A stretch of DNA of 64,000 nucleotides from positions 40,960 through 104,959 of the forward strand of contig CAKPAA010000004.1 in NCBI GenBank assembly GCA_934132775.1, read 5' to 3'. The DNA is from an uncultured Clostridia bacterium. Its GTDB lineage: Bacteria; Bacillota; Clostridia; TANB77; UBA1234. This document shows, piece by piece, positions 7,966 to 17,628 of the stretch. The position numbers and the translations under genes were made by a program. Within the stretch, counting starts at the first letter, position 1; every line of letters begins with the position of its first letter. The notes beneath the pieces were generated by a model, which was not told the origin of the DNA, did not search any database, and saw only the letters and a list, made by a program, of their open reading frames with translations.

Positions 7966-9624
7966 TTAGGTTCTCAAATAATTGTAGAGATTAACGTAAT
8001 ACTCTTCAACCATTCGAGAAGTCGAATACTGATTCGATGTCACAATAGAGGCATACATCATATTCGCCCAAGCCTTCTTGTTCTCATAAGTAGGAAGCAC
8101 CTGATATTTAAGCACGTGCATCAAAGACTTGGCATCGTTTTCATCGTGGAACATCGCATTGGGATTACCATCACCAATGTTCCAGCCGTTAACACCGTTG
8201 ATAGCAGCCTCACGCCACCAACCATCAAGAGTGCTGAGATTAAGCGTACCATTCATAGCCGCTTTCATACCAGAAGTGCCACAGGCTTCAAGCGGGACTC
8301 TCGGATTGTTAAGCCACACATCCGCACCAGACACAAGCTTCTGTGCAAGTGCAATATCGTATCCTTCAAGGAACACAACATTGTCAGGATACTGCTTGGA
8401 AAGCTGGTAAACATCAGACAAAGCCTTCTTGCCACTTCCATCGTGACGATGAGATTTTCCCGCAAAAACAATCTGAATACCGAAATTTTTAATCAAGTAT
8501 TCAAAACGTTCTTTCTCACGGAAAATCAAATTCCACCGCTTATACTCAGTAGCACGTCTGGCAAAAGCAATAAGCAGTTTATCCTGTTTGAAGTCAACAC
8601 CCGTGCGTTCCTTGATAAGGCTGATAAGATACCTCTTGCACTCTTGGTGAACACCATAAATACCATCAATATCATTCTCTGCAAAAGCTTTAGCAATGTC
8701 GAGGTTTTGCCAAGTACCCTTGTGCACACCATTGGTAATGGCAATAATGTTCGGTGCCTCAGTAATCCAGTGCCACATATCTCTTGCAGCAAGCACCTGA
8801 ATCCTCGAAACGCCATTTGCCATAGAAGCAAGTCGAAGCGAAGCAACCGTCATTCCAAAATTCGGCTCCCCACCGATACGAACAAGCTGTTCACGCGACA
8901 AACCTGCATTTGCACCAACTTCCATAAGCATATCAATGGGATGCGACTCATTACCAGCCGGAACATTGGTATGCGTCGTAAAAGCAGTACGTTCCTTGAC
9001 GTGGCGCCAAGCACGTTCAAACCGCTCCTCTTCACTCATACCAGGCTCAGTCTCCTCGTAAAACTTTTTACGCTGAGAAATAAGCTCCAATCCAGCAAAA
9101 GCAGGATGTCCATCATTATAATGATATCCATCAACTTGGAGACCAAGCTCAGTAATAGCCCTCACACCACCAATGCCAAGCACAATTTCCTGAGCAATAC
9201 GCTCCTTTTCGGTATCATTCCAAGCACCGCCATAAAGATTAAACGTAATATTTCGGAAATTATCATTTTCCTCAATATCAGTGTCGAGGTAATACACAGG
9301 GCCGTCTTTAAGTTTCCAAATCTTCACCTTGATATCCCTGTCAAAAACCTTGACAAACACAAACTTGCCAGTATCTTCAAGATACTTTTCCCACGCATTA
9401 TTTTCAGGTTCAACATCGATAACATCGCCATTCTCCTGAATTTTTTGCAGGCAATAACCCTTTTTCCAAAGAATATGGAAGAAAGTAATAGGATACAAAT
9501 CTCTGTGATCCATAACCTCCTTAATCATATCACCCGCCAGAATTTCCAACCCACCGCTGTACGTCAGCAAGTCATTGTAAATTCCAGACCCCATAGAAAA
9601 ATAGGCAATCCGTTTGGTATACAT
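7966..9624 (-). CDS. glgP: Alpha-glucan phosphorylase (GT35), short form
   Basis: 552 aa from ATG at 9624, with AGAAAGGAG 7 nt upstream; the longer frame lacks a site. It removes glucose from alpha-1,4-glucan ends as glucose-1-phosphate, using pyridoxal phosphate, in the cytosol. Visible family marks: IAYFSMGSGI...TYSGGLEILAGD at the N-terminus, NDGHPAFAGLELI, NGVHKGTWQ, FARRATEYKRW, and EACGTSGMKAAMNGTLNLSTLDGWW, whose Lys is the expected PLP lysine. It belongs to the more divergent alpha-glucan phosphorylase group and is shorter than classical ones (about 800 aa), but both ends of the core look present. Base composition is near 45-50% GC, far above its neighbours, and no other glycogen genes adjoin, suggesting horizontal transfer. 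A 538-aa antisense frame is a by-product of this composition. Confidence 0.9.
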   Translation of the reverse strand: MYTKRIAYFSMGSGIYNDLLTYSGGLEILAGDMIKEVMDHRDLYPITFFHILWKKGYCLQKIQENGDVIDVEPENNAWEKYLEDTGKFVFVKVFDRDIKVKIWKLKDGPVYYLDTDIEENDNFRNITFNLYGGAWNDTEKERIAQEIVLGIGGVRAITELGLQVDGYHYNDGHPAFAGLELISQRKKFYEETEPGMSEEERFERAWRHVKERTAFTTHTNVPAGNESHPIDMLMEVGANAGLSREQLVRIGGEPNFGMTVASLRLASMANGVSRIQVLAARDMWHWITEAPNIIAITNGVHKGTWQNLDIAKAFAENDIDGIYGVHQECKRYLISLIKERTGVDFKQDKLLIAFARRATEYKRWNLIFREKERFEYLIKNFGIQIVFAGKSHRHDGSGKKALSDVYQLSKQYPDNVVFLEGYDIALAQKLVSGADVWLNNPRVPLEACGTSGMKAAMNGTLNLSTLDGWWREAAINGVNGWNIGDGNPNAMFHDENDAKSLMHVLKYQVLPTYENKKAWANMMYASIVTSNQYSTSRMVEEYYVNLYNYLRT

Positions 9625-9861
9625 ACCAATTCTCCTTTCTCCGCAATAGCAGAAAACATTGTTACAAAAATGTTTCAACTAATCTTACAACAATCGACAA
9701 AAATTTACAAGGAAAACTTTTTAAAATTATAAGAAAAACAAAAATCTAAAATTTACTTTCAGAAATAGAAATTATTTTTACAAGTTACTAAAAATATAGT
9801 TACCATTCATTTTTACATCAAAATATTAATTTTACAGCCTATTTATAATATAAAGCATTAT

Positions 9862-9898
9862 AAAAAAAGAATGAAATCCAAAATAGATTCCATCCTAA
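9862..9898 (-). terminator. Terminator of the Dlt-like operon
   Basis: On the minus strand GATGGAATC pairs with GATTTCATTC (one bulge, one G-U), followed by seven T. It lies 40 nt past the last gene of the operon. The remaining sequence between here and glgP (9625-9861) holds only AT-rich leader; TATAAT-like TTATAAT at about 9731 is a possible glgP -10. Confidence 0.65.
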
Positions 9899-9937
9899 AT
9901 TTAGTAATCCTGTCTTACTTTAAAATGCTAAACAAAA

Positions 9938-10507
9938 TCATTCATCAAACACAAATTCAATTTGACTATCATAAATTTGAAGAGCATTCAACCTCTCCAA
10001 CTTTCTTTTATTAGACGTAAAAATTATAGACTCCATCATATCCCACAAAATAACCCATCCAACAATAGAAACCATTTCCTTAATTATAGACCAAATTGTA
10101 TCAGGAAGTGCAAAACCAATAAGTAAAAACAAAGTTCCTATAATAAACAAACCAATAGAAATATATGTATTCCACCTTTCCTCATAATCCAAATCATCAA
10201 TTTCCATTCCATAATTGTTTTTAATTATTCTTTTAATTCTTTCCTGAGACACAACATCTATCTCAGGGCAGTGAAACTCCAAAACAATATCATACTTAAA
10301 AGGAATTATCGAAGCAACTTCCTTTATATAATTTGAAATTTCATCAGACAAAACCAATTTTTCATAATCGTGTGGCATATACAATTCATCTATTGACTTC
10401 AATTCTATTGGTATAACTGCCTTTCCGTCTTCTCTTATATAATTATTTTCGACGTAATCCTTTTCTCTAAACTTTATTTTTCTGTTTACTGCAGAAAACA
10501 ACTTCAT
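9938..10507 (-). CDS. Unknown membrane protein, two TM segments (operon gene 8)
   Basis: 189 aa. A charged cytosolic N-terminal part of about 110 residues with IPIELKSIDELYMPHDYEKL, then two hydrophobic helices (ISIGLFIIGTLFLLIGFAL and a second around IVGWVILWDMM), then a short charged tail. I do not recognise a family. It starts 18 nt after the preceding gene and is the last gene before the terminator, so it belongs to the Dlt-like operon. A scaffold or accessory for the membrane acyltransferase is possible but unsupported beyond position. Confidence 0.65.
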   Translation of the reverse strand: MKLFSAVNRKIKFREKDYVENNYIREDGKAVIPIELKSIDELYMPHDYEKLVLSDEISNYIKEVASIIPFKYDIVLEFHCPEIDVVSQERIKRIIKNNYGMEIDDLDYEERWNTYISIGLFIIGTLFLLIGFALPDTIWSIIKEMVSIVGWVILWDMMESIIFTSNKRKLERLNALQIYDSQIEFVFDE

Positions 10508-10525
10508 AAAATCACTCTTTCGTTT

Positions 10526-11560
10526 TTAAGCATCTAATGCGTCTAACATTTCTATTGCTACTAATTTTTCTTCTAACATATAGAAAATTAACTCTCTATT
10601 ATATTTCTCTGTGTCTGTATAAATGTATGCTTTGTCAAACTTAAATTTATAATAATTCTCATCATATTCAAGATTTACAGCTGGTTCTAAATATCTGTTT
10701 AATGTTGCTCTTATTGTATCCAAATCTGCACCAAGCTTTAAATCTTTTGGTAATTTTACTTTTGAACTAGATGTTGTTATGTCCATAATTGTTGAATCTG
10801 CATCAACTGAACTGTTTACAATTCTAATATCGAAATCATCATATTTTACATCTTTAATAACAATGCTTTCCCAATCTGTTTTAGTTTCACCACTAGACAC
10901 AATTCTCTTTCCAATTTTACTAATAATGTCGCCGTCCATTCCAAGATTTATTGTCTTTCCATCACTTGTAACTATTGAATAAAAATCTGATGTAAAGAAA
11001 TCTAAGTAATTATTAGATGCTCTTTTAGTTATATCTGCACTTCTTTCTGGTGTAAATTTCATTGCATCTTCAACATCTGTTACCAACGCAACTTGCTCAC
11101 CATCTTTAAAATAATATTTAGCGCTTCCACCTATCCCAATAAAATCCCTTTTATATAAAACTAAATCTCCACCTTTGTAATAATAACTTTGAATATCTAA
11201 AAAATCACTTGCAGGAATTATTTCAATAGCTCTATTCTTAGTAATTTCAATTGTTGCATATGCACCAACAGTATTGAAGCTTTTAACAAAATCATCAATT
11301 TCATTTCCGACTTCATCTGTTGTTACAAGTGTATCATATTTTAGCTTGTCGCCCGAAGAAGCTAAAATTTCATCAACATACGAATTTATACTTTTCACAT
11401 ATGAAACCTTATCCATAACTATTTCTCCACTTTCATTCACATCACCCGAGATATTGTCATTAGTTGGTTCTTTAACATTTTGTTTAGACATCCCCCACAT
11501 AGCAAGCATTGCAACAATTATTATAGCAAAAATTGCAATTAATAATTTTTTACCCTCCAT
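10526..11560 (-). CDS. Secreted or membrane-anchored unknown protein (operon gene 7)
   Basis: 344 aa from ATG at 11560 (GAAGGG 10 nt upstream; two earlier Mets overlap this site). The N-terminus MEGKKLLIAIFAIIIVAMLAM is a signal anchor without a lipobox cysteine, followed by a Ser/Asn/Asp-rich linker and an extracellular domain of about 300 residues with alternating charged and hydrophobic strands (YYYKGGDLVLYKRDFIGIGG). Family unknown. It lies 23 nt after the SGNH-deacetylase gene and 18 nt before the next, so it is co-transcribed. The linker (NISGDVNESGE) resembles that of the secreted protein at 57860, which suggests a lineage-specific linker type rather than shared function. Confidence 0.65.
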   Translation of the reverse strand: MEGKKLLIAIFAIIIVAMLAMWGMSKQNVKEPTNDNISGDVNESGEIVMDKVSYVKSINSYVDEILASSGDKLKYDTLVTTDEVGNEIDDFVKSFNTVGAYATIEITKNRAIEIIPASDFLDIQSYYYKGGDLVLYKRDFIGIGGSAKYYFKDGEQVALVTDVEDAMKFTPERSADITKRASNNYLDFFTSDFYSIVTSDGKTINLGMDGDIISKIGKRIVSSGETKTDWESIVIKDVKYDDFDIRIVNSSVDADSTIMDITTSSSKVKLPKDLKLGADLDTIRATLNRYLEPAVNLEYDENYYKFKFDKAYIYTDTEKYNRELIFYMLEEKLVAIEMLDALDA

Positions 11561-11583
11561 AAAAATCATTCCCTTCATTGATA

Positions 11584-13410
11584 TTATTCACTAACAAGAT
11601 TTAACAAATCTTGAGTTGATATTTCCTCAGATATATTATATCTGTTAAGTCCTATTAAAGACTGAGATAAGCCTTTTATAACTGTATTTCCTTTTGCAGT
11701 TGTTCCAAGTGTAGCTTTCACTCCAAGTGATTTTAGCACAACATTTGATAAAGTTGAATAATCACCGTGAGGATATGCCACAATAGTCACTTTTTTTCCT
11801 AAATACTTTTCAAAATCCGAATTTATCTTATTGTAGTCTTCTGTCAAAGCTTTAATAAAGTTTTCTTCTGTTTCATTTTCAAGTTCTACTGCATTTATTC
11901 TTATTTTGTCACCAGACTCGTAAGCCAATGATTGATGCATATCGTAGGTATGACTTTGTATGTCTATAATTCCTGAATCTTGCATTATTTTTGCCTCTTC
12001 GTAACCGAAATGAGGGATTATATCATAATCTGTATCCTTGTACTTTGTTTTTCCAACAGAAGAACCAATTACAAATATCGTTGCTTTCATATTATACTTT
12101 TTTAGTATTGGAAATGCAATATCATAATTACTCATATATCCATCATCAAAAGTTATACATACTGGCTTTTCAGGAAGTTCAATTCCTTTTTCAACGTAAT
12201 CAATTAAATCTTTAAACAATATCCCTGTATAACCTTGCTCTGTTAAAGTTTTTATGTGTTCTTCAAATAATTTTGGAGTTATTGTAACATCTGAGTTTGC
12301 ACCTTCCACAATGTGATGATACATAAGTATCGGAACTTCTTTTGTATATGTGCTTACGTCATCTTTCACTTCAAACATTTTCTCAACGTGTTCAGCTACA
12401 TTATCTGATGTAACTAGTGTTCCAAAATCTTCCGGATAATATACTGTTTTATCACCAAACATCTTTGCTATTGCCATTTTGCCAACTGCATTTCTAAAAT
12501 GAGTTTCATCGTAGAAGTACCTTGGTTCTTTTGAAATTGAACTTGATGCAAAATCCCAAAATGGAGCAACCTCAGCCATTTTAGTATAAAACTTTAACAC
12601 GTCATTCTTTGTGAAATAGTTTAAATATTCATAATATACAGGAGCAGTTACAACTATAAAATTAACATTTGCTTCCTCGCACATATCTTTAATTCTTTTC
12701 AAACTCGAAGTTGTTTCGTCTATTTTAGTCATAACACTGTCTATATGTGGATAATCCTTAAAAACAGGATACTTTTCTAAATATGTATCAATATCTCCAA
12801 TCGGCTCCACATCTCTAACTTTTTTATCGTATGTGCCTGTTGATACATCAAACACATCAAATGGCTGAGTTAAATATGTATCATTCATTGCGTTTTTCAT
12901 CTTTGCAATTGCATAATTTGGAGATACTGTTAAATACCTTGTATAAAACAAAAACTTTGACTCTCCATTAACATTCGCGTGGAGATTCCTTGTTATTTTA
13001 TCATTTTCTTCATCATATACAATTGCATTATCCAAATATACATTTACAATAATATTCTTAGCAACGTAATTGTCTAAAATATATTTGCAAGTTTCTTCAA
13101 CATCAAGCATATCTGCGCCATACATTATCATATTATAAAACTTCGCATTATAATATTTATTCAAATCCTCGGTTGTAAACGAGCTTGTTGAAGAACAGCC
13201 GATAATGTATGAATCATACTCACTATGATGTTTATCTATATAACTTATTTTACCAACTCTTGGATTATTTGTAAATGAATATGAGTACCAATCATAAATT
13301 TTATCTCCAAAAACTCCAAATGGATCAACAAAATAATTTAATAAAATTAGCAAACTAACTATTGTAACTACTGATGCACAAAACATTATGCACCATTTCT
13401 TTGAGGTCAT
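11584..13410 (-). CDS. SGNH-type DltD-like protein fused to CE4 polysaccharide deacetylase
   Basis: 608 aa from ATG at 13410 (GGAGG 8 nt upstream). Residues 8-26 form a membrane anchor. About 45-320 is an SGNH domain: IIGCSSTSS (nucleophile Ser near 73) and YFYDETHFRNAVG (Asp 301, His 304), as in DltD/AlgX-like proteins that act with MBOAT enzymes outside the membrane. About 355-600 is a NodB/CE4 deacetylase: TFDDGY (420-425), the metal-binding SHTYDMH (486-492) and YPHGDY (546-551). So one chain combines a possible O-acyl transfer or esterase activity with N- or O-deacetylation of a glycan. Encoded next to MBOAT, carrier protein and adenylating enzyme genes, it should work on a cell-surface polymer; the substrate is unknown. 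The 109-nt gap after the MBOAT gene is the longest in the operon and could hold a secondary signal, but none is clear. Confidence 0.85.
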   Translation of the reverse strand: MTSKKWCIMFCASVVTIVSLLILLNYFVDPFGVFGDKIYDWYSYSFTNNPRVGKISYIDKHHSEYDSYIIGCSSTSSFTTEDLNKYYNAKFYNMIMYGADMLDVEETCKYILDNYVAKNIIVNVYLDNAIVYDEENDKITRNLHANVNGESKFLFYTRYLTVSPNYAIAKMKNAMNDTYLTQPFDVFDVSTGTYDKKVRDVEPIGDIDTYLEKYPVFKDYPHIDSVMTKIDETTSSLKRIKDMCEEANVNFIVVTAPVYYEYLNYFTKNDVLKFYTKMAEVAPFWDFASSSISKEPRYFYDETHFRNAVGKMAIAKMFGDKTVYYPEDFGTLVTSDNVAEHVEKMFEVKDDVSTYTKEVPILMYHHIVEGANSDVTITPKLFEEHIKTLTEQGYTGILFKDLIDYVEKGIELPEKPVCITFDDGYMSNYDIAFPILKKYNMKATIFVIGSSVGKTKYKDTDYDIIPHFGYEEAKIMQDSGIIDIQSHTYDMHQSLAYESGDKIRINAVELENETEENFIKALTEDYNKINSDFEKYLGKKVTIVAYPHGDYSTLSNVVLKSLGVKATLGTTAKGNTVIKGLSQSLIGLNRYNISEEISTQDLLNLVSE

Positions 13411-13519
13411 CAATTTTTCCTCCCACACTTAATATAGTTTATCTAGCAAAAATTATTAACGTATAAATAAATTAAACATAACAAATTTTCGATTAGATAT
13501 TTTTCAAATAATATAACAA

Positions 13520-15070
13520 CTAAAATTGCTTGTATATAAATTCAGATGCTATATAATCTCCTCTATAAATTCCAAACACTACTATTACAAGCAAAAATGC
13601 CGTCAAAATAGAATATTGCAAAAATGCATTTTTTTCTTTTAATTTCTTAGAAACATCAATTTTGTGTTCTTGCAAGCCTTCTATTATTAGTAGCACCATC
13701 ACACTAACGCCAACAACTATGAAATCAGTCGTTGTTAATCCAAAACTTTGTAATGTTCCGTTAGTCAATTCTATTGGAATAAAATCAAAAAAAGTCTTTT
13801 TAAGCATTGAAATAGCTGTACCAAGGTTTGCAGCTCTTGTTATGTATCTTCCAATAAGGACTAGAAAAGAAGTTCTTAGCATTCTAAAAATATTAAAAAA
13901 TTTATTGTCATTGCTAATATTCAATTTCTGCTTTAATTTAATGAATGCAGGCTCTAATAGAAGTGAAAGAGTTATTATTGTTCCGTTCCACAAACCAAAA
14001 GCAATGTATTTAAAACTAGCTCCGTGCCAAATTCCGATTGCAAAGTAAACAATAAACGTAACTATTGAAACAGGAATAATCTGTCCTGCCTTTCCGTTTA
14101 AGTGCTTTCTTATGTTCTTACCCATTTTTACAAATGGCTTTGATAAGGAAAGCGAATAAAATAAATAATCTTTCATCCAAGTACCTAAACTTATATGCCA
14201 TCTTCTCCAAAAATCTTGAAGCGATGTTGAAAATATAGGTCTTTTGAAATTATCTACCAGATCTATTCCAAATAATCTTGCAACACCACGAGTTATATCT
14301 ATACCACCTGAAAAATCACAATATAGTTGTATACAATAAAAAATTACCCCCAAAACAATTATAGCTCCACCATAATTTTCGAAATTATCAAAAACAATAT
14401 TTGCTATAACAGCTGCTCTATCAGCAATTACAAGTTTTTTAAAATATCCCCACAATAGCAAATTTATTCCTTTTTCAATATTTTCAAAATCAAATTTATG
14501 CTCTTTCGTTAATTGTTCGCCAAGATTATTAAATCTACTAATCGGGCCTTGCACCATTTGTGGAAAAAACGAAACAAAAAGTGCATACTTCAATATATTT
14601 TTCTCTGGACTATATTTTTTTCTATAAACATCAATAACATAGCCAATTGACTGAAATATATAAAAAGAAATTCCAAGTGGTAAAATTAAATTAAAAATCG
14701 GCAAACTAATTCCAAAAATTTTGTCTACTATTCCAGCAGAAAAATTCCAATATTTAAAGAAGAATAGCATACCAAAATTACAGACAACACTAAATAATAC
14801 CCATAATTTCTTTTTACTCTTAATTTTTTCTGAAACATTCTTGTCTTGTTTGCTTTGAAGCTTTTCATTCAACTTTCCAATTTTAATAGCAGAAAAATAT
14901 GTTGTTAAAATTGTAAATATTAGATAAGCAAGTATTTTAAGCCCGCCTAAGCTATAAAACAATATGCTCACAGCAAGCAAAACAAGCCACTGAATCTTCT
15001 TGGGGAATATGTAATATGCAAATAAACTAAGCACCACAAAAGCAATAAATTGCCACGATACAAAAGACAT
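13520..15070 (-). CDS. MBOAT membrane acyltransferase, DltB/AlgI type
   Basis: 516 aa, about ten hydrophobic helices. Family hallmarks: PLGISFYIFQSIGYVIDVYR, FPQMVQGPISRF, YCDFSGGIDITRGVARLFG, the RPIFSTSLQDFWRRWHISLGTW block with His near 292, and IGIWHGASFKYIAFG with the invariant catalytic His near 349. DltB/AlgI proteins pass an acyl group from a carrier or CoA across the membrane to a glycan or teichoic acid. The start ATG is 1 nt past the stop of the carrier-protein gene, so the two are translationally coupled, supporting direct partnership as for DltC-DltB. Whether the group moved is D-alanine or another amino or fatty acid cannot be read from this enzyme. Confidence 0.93.
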   Translation of the reverse strand: MSFVSWQFIAFVVLSLFAYYIFPKKIQWLVLLAVSILFYSLGGLKILAYLIFTILTTYFSAIKIGKLNEKLQSKQDKNVSEKIKSKKKLWVLFSVVCNFGMLFFFKYWNFSAGIVDKIFGISLPIFNLILPLGISFYIFQSIGYVIDVYRKKYSPEKNILKYALFVSFFPQMVQGPISRFNNLGEQLTKEHKFDFENIEKGINLLLWGYFKKLVIADRAAVIANIVFDNFENYGGAIIVLGVIFYCIQLYCDFSGGIDITRGVARLFGIDLVDNFKRPIFSTSLQDFWRRWHISLGTWMKDYLFYSLSLSKPFVKMGKNIRKHLNGKAGQIIPVSIVTFIVYFAIGIWHGASFKYIAFGLWNGTIITLSLLLEPAFIKLKQKLNISNDNKFFNIFRMLRTSFLVLIGRYITRAANLGTAISMLKKTFFDFIPIELTNGTLQSFGLTTTDFIVVGVSVMVLLIIEGLQEHKIDVSKKLKEKNAFLQYSILTAFLLVIVVFGIYRGDYIASEFIYKQF

Positions 15071-15071
15071 T

Positions 15072-15290
15072 CTATTTCAACCTTTCTACTAAATCATACA
15101 TTGCCTCTACTGAATTGAAGTTCTCTGGAACAATATCTTCAACATTTATTTCCACATCAAATTCACTAATTAGTTCACTAACTAATGTAACGATATCAAA
15201 TGAATCTAAAACACCATCATCAACCAAAGATGTACACTCCAAATCAACATCCGGTCTTATTTCCTTTAAAATTCTTTTAATTTCTTCCAT
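15072..15290 (-). CDS. Acyl/peptidyl carrier protein, DltC-like
   Basis: 72 aa. Four-helix carrier protein with the phosphopantetheine site GVLDSFDIVTLV (Ser 30) and acidic helix II, as in DltC. GAGGAGG lies close upstream. It should carry the amino or acyl residue activated by the adenylating enzyme at 17629-19134 and hand it to the MBOAT protein encoded immediately downstream. It is too short to contain anything else. Confidence 0.9.
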   Translation of the reverse strand: MEEIKRILKEIRPDVDLECTSLVDDGVLDSFDIVTLVSELISEFDVEINVEDIVPENFNSVEAMYDLVERLK

Positions 15291-15308
15291 AATAAATCCT
15301 CCTCAAAA

Positions 15309-16787
15309 TTATTTTTCTAGTATACTACAATTAAAATTTTTGTCTATATAAATATGCACATATGGCTCTGCTGGTGGAACAGTAAGCGAAATATTTCCAA
15401 CACCAACACTATTTTTAGCTACTTGAAGTTTTCCTTTCACTGCCCAACTATAACCAATTTCAAGCATATTTCCATAGTGACTTGAAGTTGTAATGTAACT
15501 ATTTAAAAGTTCCTCATCAAAAGTTATGTACATATTTTCATTGTATGAAAGATTGTTTTCGCTTAAAGTTTTCATTAAGTTATTGATAACTTTCGTGTCA
15601 AATTCATAAACAACTTTATAATTATTTATTTCTGAAATAGTAGCAACCACTGAAAACGTGATAATCAATGTACAAAGCAAAGTACTAACATATTTTTTTA
15701 TTTTATCATTTCTAATTAAAGTAATCAAACTTGATATCACAGCATCACACATCATAGCAACGCCAATATACGGAATATAAAAATTTCTAGTGGCTATAAG
15801 TGGATTTTGTATTATAAAAAATGGTGCAAATGGAATTATAAAAATAACTACTCCAAGCACGAACTCAACTAAATTTTCTTTTATCTTTTTATCCTCATAC
15901 TTTTCTTTTAAAGATAAAAATAAAAAGAAAAATATCGATGCAAATATAGCAACAGAAATCCACCATCTTTCTAGTAAATAATGCATTTCTGCTTTTATTC
16001 CATTCAAAATTAAACTTCCTTGTTCATTAAAAAACAATACAAAAATTTGATTAAAACATTCACTAATTCTGTCTAATATGCTATTTTCTGCCACAACAGC
16101 TCTCGTTGCAGAATTTCCAGCAAGCATAAAATACACATAATATGCCCCAATAGTAAATAAAGAGACAAAAGGAATATATATGTGTTTATACTTTTTAAGC
16201 CTTATAAGAACAAATAATGTAAGTGCAAAATTAAATACAATTGTTTGTTCATAATACCCATTAGCTATAATGTTTAATAAAATTGCAATAATTAAGAAAA
16301 ATACTTTTTTATGCTTATTTTTCTCGTCAGTTAGCACCCTAATTAGCACAAGATTCGATAGCACACAAAAAAACATACTCACAACAATTCTCGAAGATGC
16401 TGAAACCCAATATATTGCCTCTGTTAAAAATGGTGCAAATCCAAAAAGTGCAAACCAAATCCAACTAACATTTATATTTATCTTTTCAAATATTTCTTTT
16501 AAAAAGCAAGTCGTCATCCAATGTAGCACAACCATTAAAACAACTGCCAAATACATATTATGCCACAAATATGACAAAACATAAGAATCTGTAAAAAGTG
16601 CAAGAGGTCTAACTGTATAGTTTTTATAATGTGTTATAACATTTGTCCACGTATCATCATTTCTTAAATTGTAAACGCCATACTGATTATTGTCATCTAA
16701 TATTGGGAAATACTTAAATCCCCAAAAACTAAACGTGCACAACATCACTAAAAGCAATGATAAATATTTTTTTGCTTTTTGATTCAC
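15309..16787 (-). CDS. Polytopic membrane protein, GT-C glycosyltransferase-like
   Basis: 492 aa from GTG at 16787, chosen because AAAAGGAG lies 8 nt upstream; the frame stays open further up without a site. About eleven hydrophobic helices. An aspartate pair in the first outer loop (FPILDDNNQYG) followed by RPLALFTDSYVL, and PFLTEAIYWVSASSRI in a later loop, recall GT-C enzymes of the GtrII/PMT type, which use a lipid-linked sugar at the outer face. The C-terminal 80 residues form a soluble extracellular tail. Located between the GNAT and carrier-protein genes in the same operon, it may add the sugar that is then acylated or deacetylated. Family call is by pattern only. Confidence 0.6.
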   Translation of the reverse strand: MNQKAKKYLSLLLVMLCTFSFWGFKYFPILDDNNQYGVYNLRNDDTWTNVITHYKNYTVRPLALFTDSYVLSYLWHNMYLAVVLMVVLHWMTTCFLKEIFEKININVSWIWFALFGFAPFLTEAIYWVSASSRIVVSMFFCVLSNLVLIRVLTDEKNKHKKVFFLIIAILLNIIANGYYEQTIVFNFALTLFVLIRLKKYKHIYIPFVSLFTIGAYYVYFMLAGNSATRAVVAENSILDRISECFNQIFVLFFNEQGSLILNGIKAEMHYLLERWWISVAIFASIFFFLFLSLKEKYEDKKIKENLVEFVLGVVIFIIPFAPFFIIQNPLIATRNFYIPYIGVAMMCDAVISSLITLIRNDKIKKYVSTLLCTLIITFSVVATISEINNYKVVYEFDTKVINNLMKTLSENNLSYNENMYITFDEELLNSYITTSSHYGNMLEIGYSWAVKGKLQVAKNSVGVGNISLTVPPAEPYVHIYIDKNFNCSILEK

Positions 16788-16810
16788 AACCAAAACTCCT
16801 TTTAATCTTC

Positions 16811-17614
16811 TCAAATTTCAAAATTAGCAAGCACAGTACTAGTCCAATCATCTTCCTTGTAATTATACTTTTTATATACTCTTTTCGCATTACTATTTTC
16901 CGCCGCGCACCACACATAAGATTTATTCTGTGCGAAATTCTTGTGATAATAAGAAATCAAATGTCCAGCAATACCGATATTTCTAAATTTTTCATTAACA
17001 GCCAAATGCCTTATTTCTGAATAGCCTCGTTTAATATCAAAATGAAGCATTCCAACCAGTTCTTTATCAATAAAAGCACCAATAACAAATTGATTTTTCA
17101 CTATTTCTTTTAGCTCATCTTCACTAGGCAAGCAACCGGTATACTTATTAAAATTATCTTTTAGTATACGTTCAACGCCATCTAAATCTTCAATTACACA
17201 TAGCAATATTTTAGTATCGCCGCATAAGCTTTCTGATGTTAATATATTCTTACTGTTCTCATTAACTAATCTAATTCTATTTAAAACAATATTAAATCCA
17301 TTATTCTTCCAATAATTTAAGACATCGCCATATGCTACATCATTAGGTCTTTTTACAATTTCAATTATTGTTTTTTCAGGTAGTTTAACGTTCAATTTGC
17401 TGTTCAAACTTAAAAGCTCATATGTTAACTTACTAAAACTCTCCTTGGCATTAAGAAAAATAATTCCATCATCCCACTCATAGAACTGCAAAGCCTTAGA
17501 CTTAATAGCGTTCTTATATTGAGCCTCACTTAAAAAATTATTAGTCATAAGTCCCTTTTTAAAATACTTCATCAAAAGAGGCGAAATTTCTTTATAATTT
17601 TCAACAAGTTTCAT
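16811..17614 (-). CDS. GNAT-family N-acetyltransferase
   Basis: 267 aa. The C-terminal 130 residues are a GNAT domain: IGAFIDKELVGMLHFDIKRG, IRHLAVNEKFRNIGIAGHLI with the acetyl-CoA pyrophosphate loop RNIGIAG, and VWCAAENSNAKRVYKKYNY. The N-terminal half is a second, degenerate GNAT-like unit or a linker domain. It lies 14 nt after the adenylating enzyme gene. In this operon it could modify an amino group of the activated amino acid or the sugar; the acceptor is unknown. Confidence 0.85.
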   Translation of the reverse strand: MKLVENYKEISPLLMKYFKKGLMTNNFLSEAQYKNAIKSKALQFYEWDDGIIFLNAKESFSKLTYELLSLNSKLNVKLPEKTIIEIVKRPNDVAYGDVLNYWKNNGFNIVLNRIRLVNENSKNILTSESLCGDTKILLCVIEDLDGVERILKDNFNKYTGCLPSEDELKEIVKNQFVIGAFIDKELVGMLHFDIKRGYSEIRHLAVNEKFRNIGIAGHLISYYHKNFAQNKSYVWCAAENSNAKRVYKKYNYKEDDWTSTVLANFEI

Positions 17615-17628
17615 ACAATTATCACACC

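Noticed and set aside
8116..9732. 538-aa open frame on the plus strand opposite glgP
   Set aside because: It is the antisense of a GC-rich phosphorylase gene with all family motifs; no ribosome binding site and no protein-like pattern.
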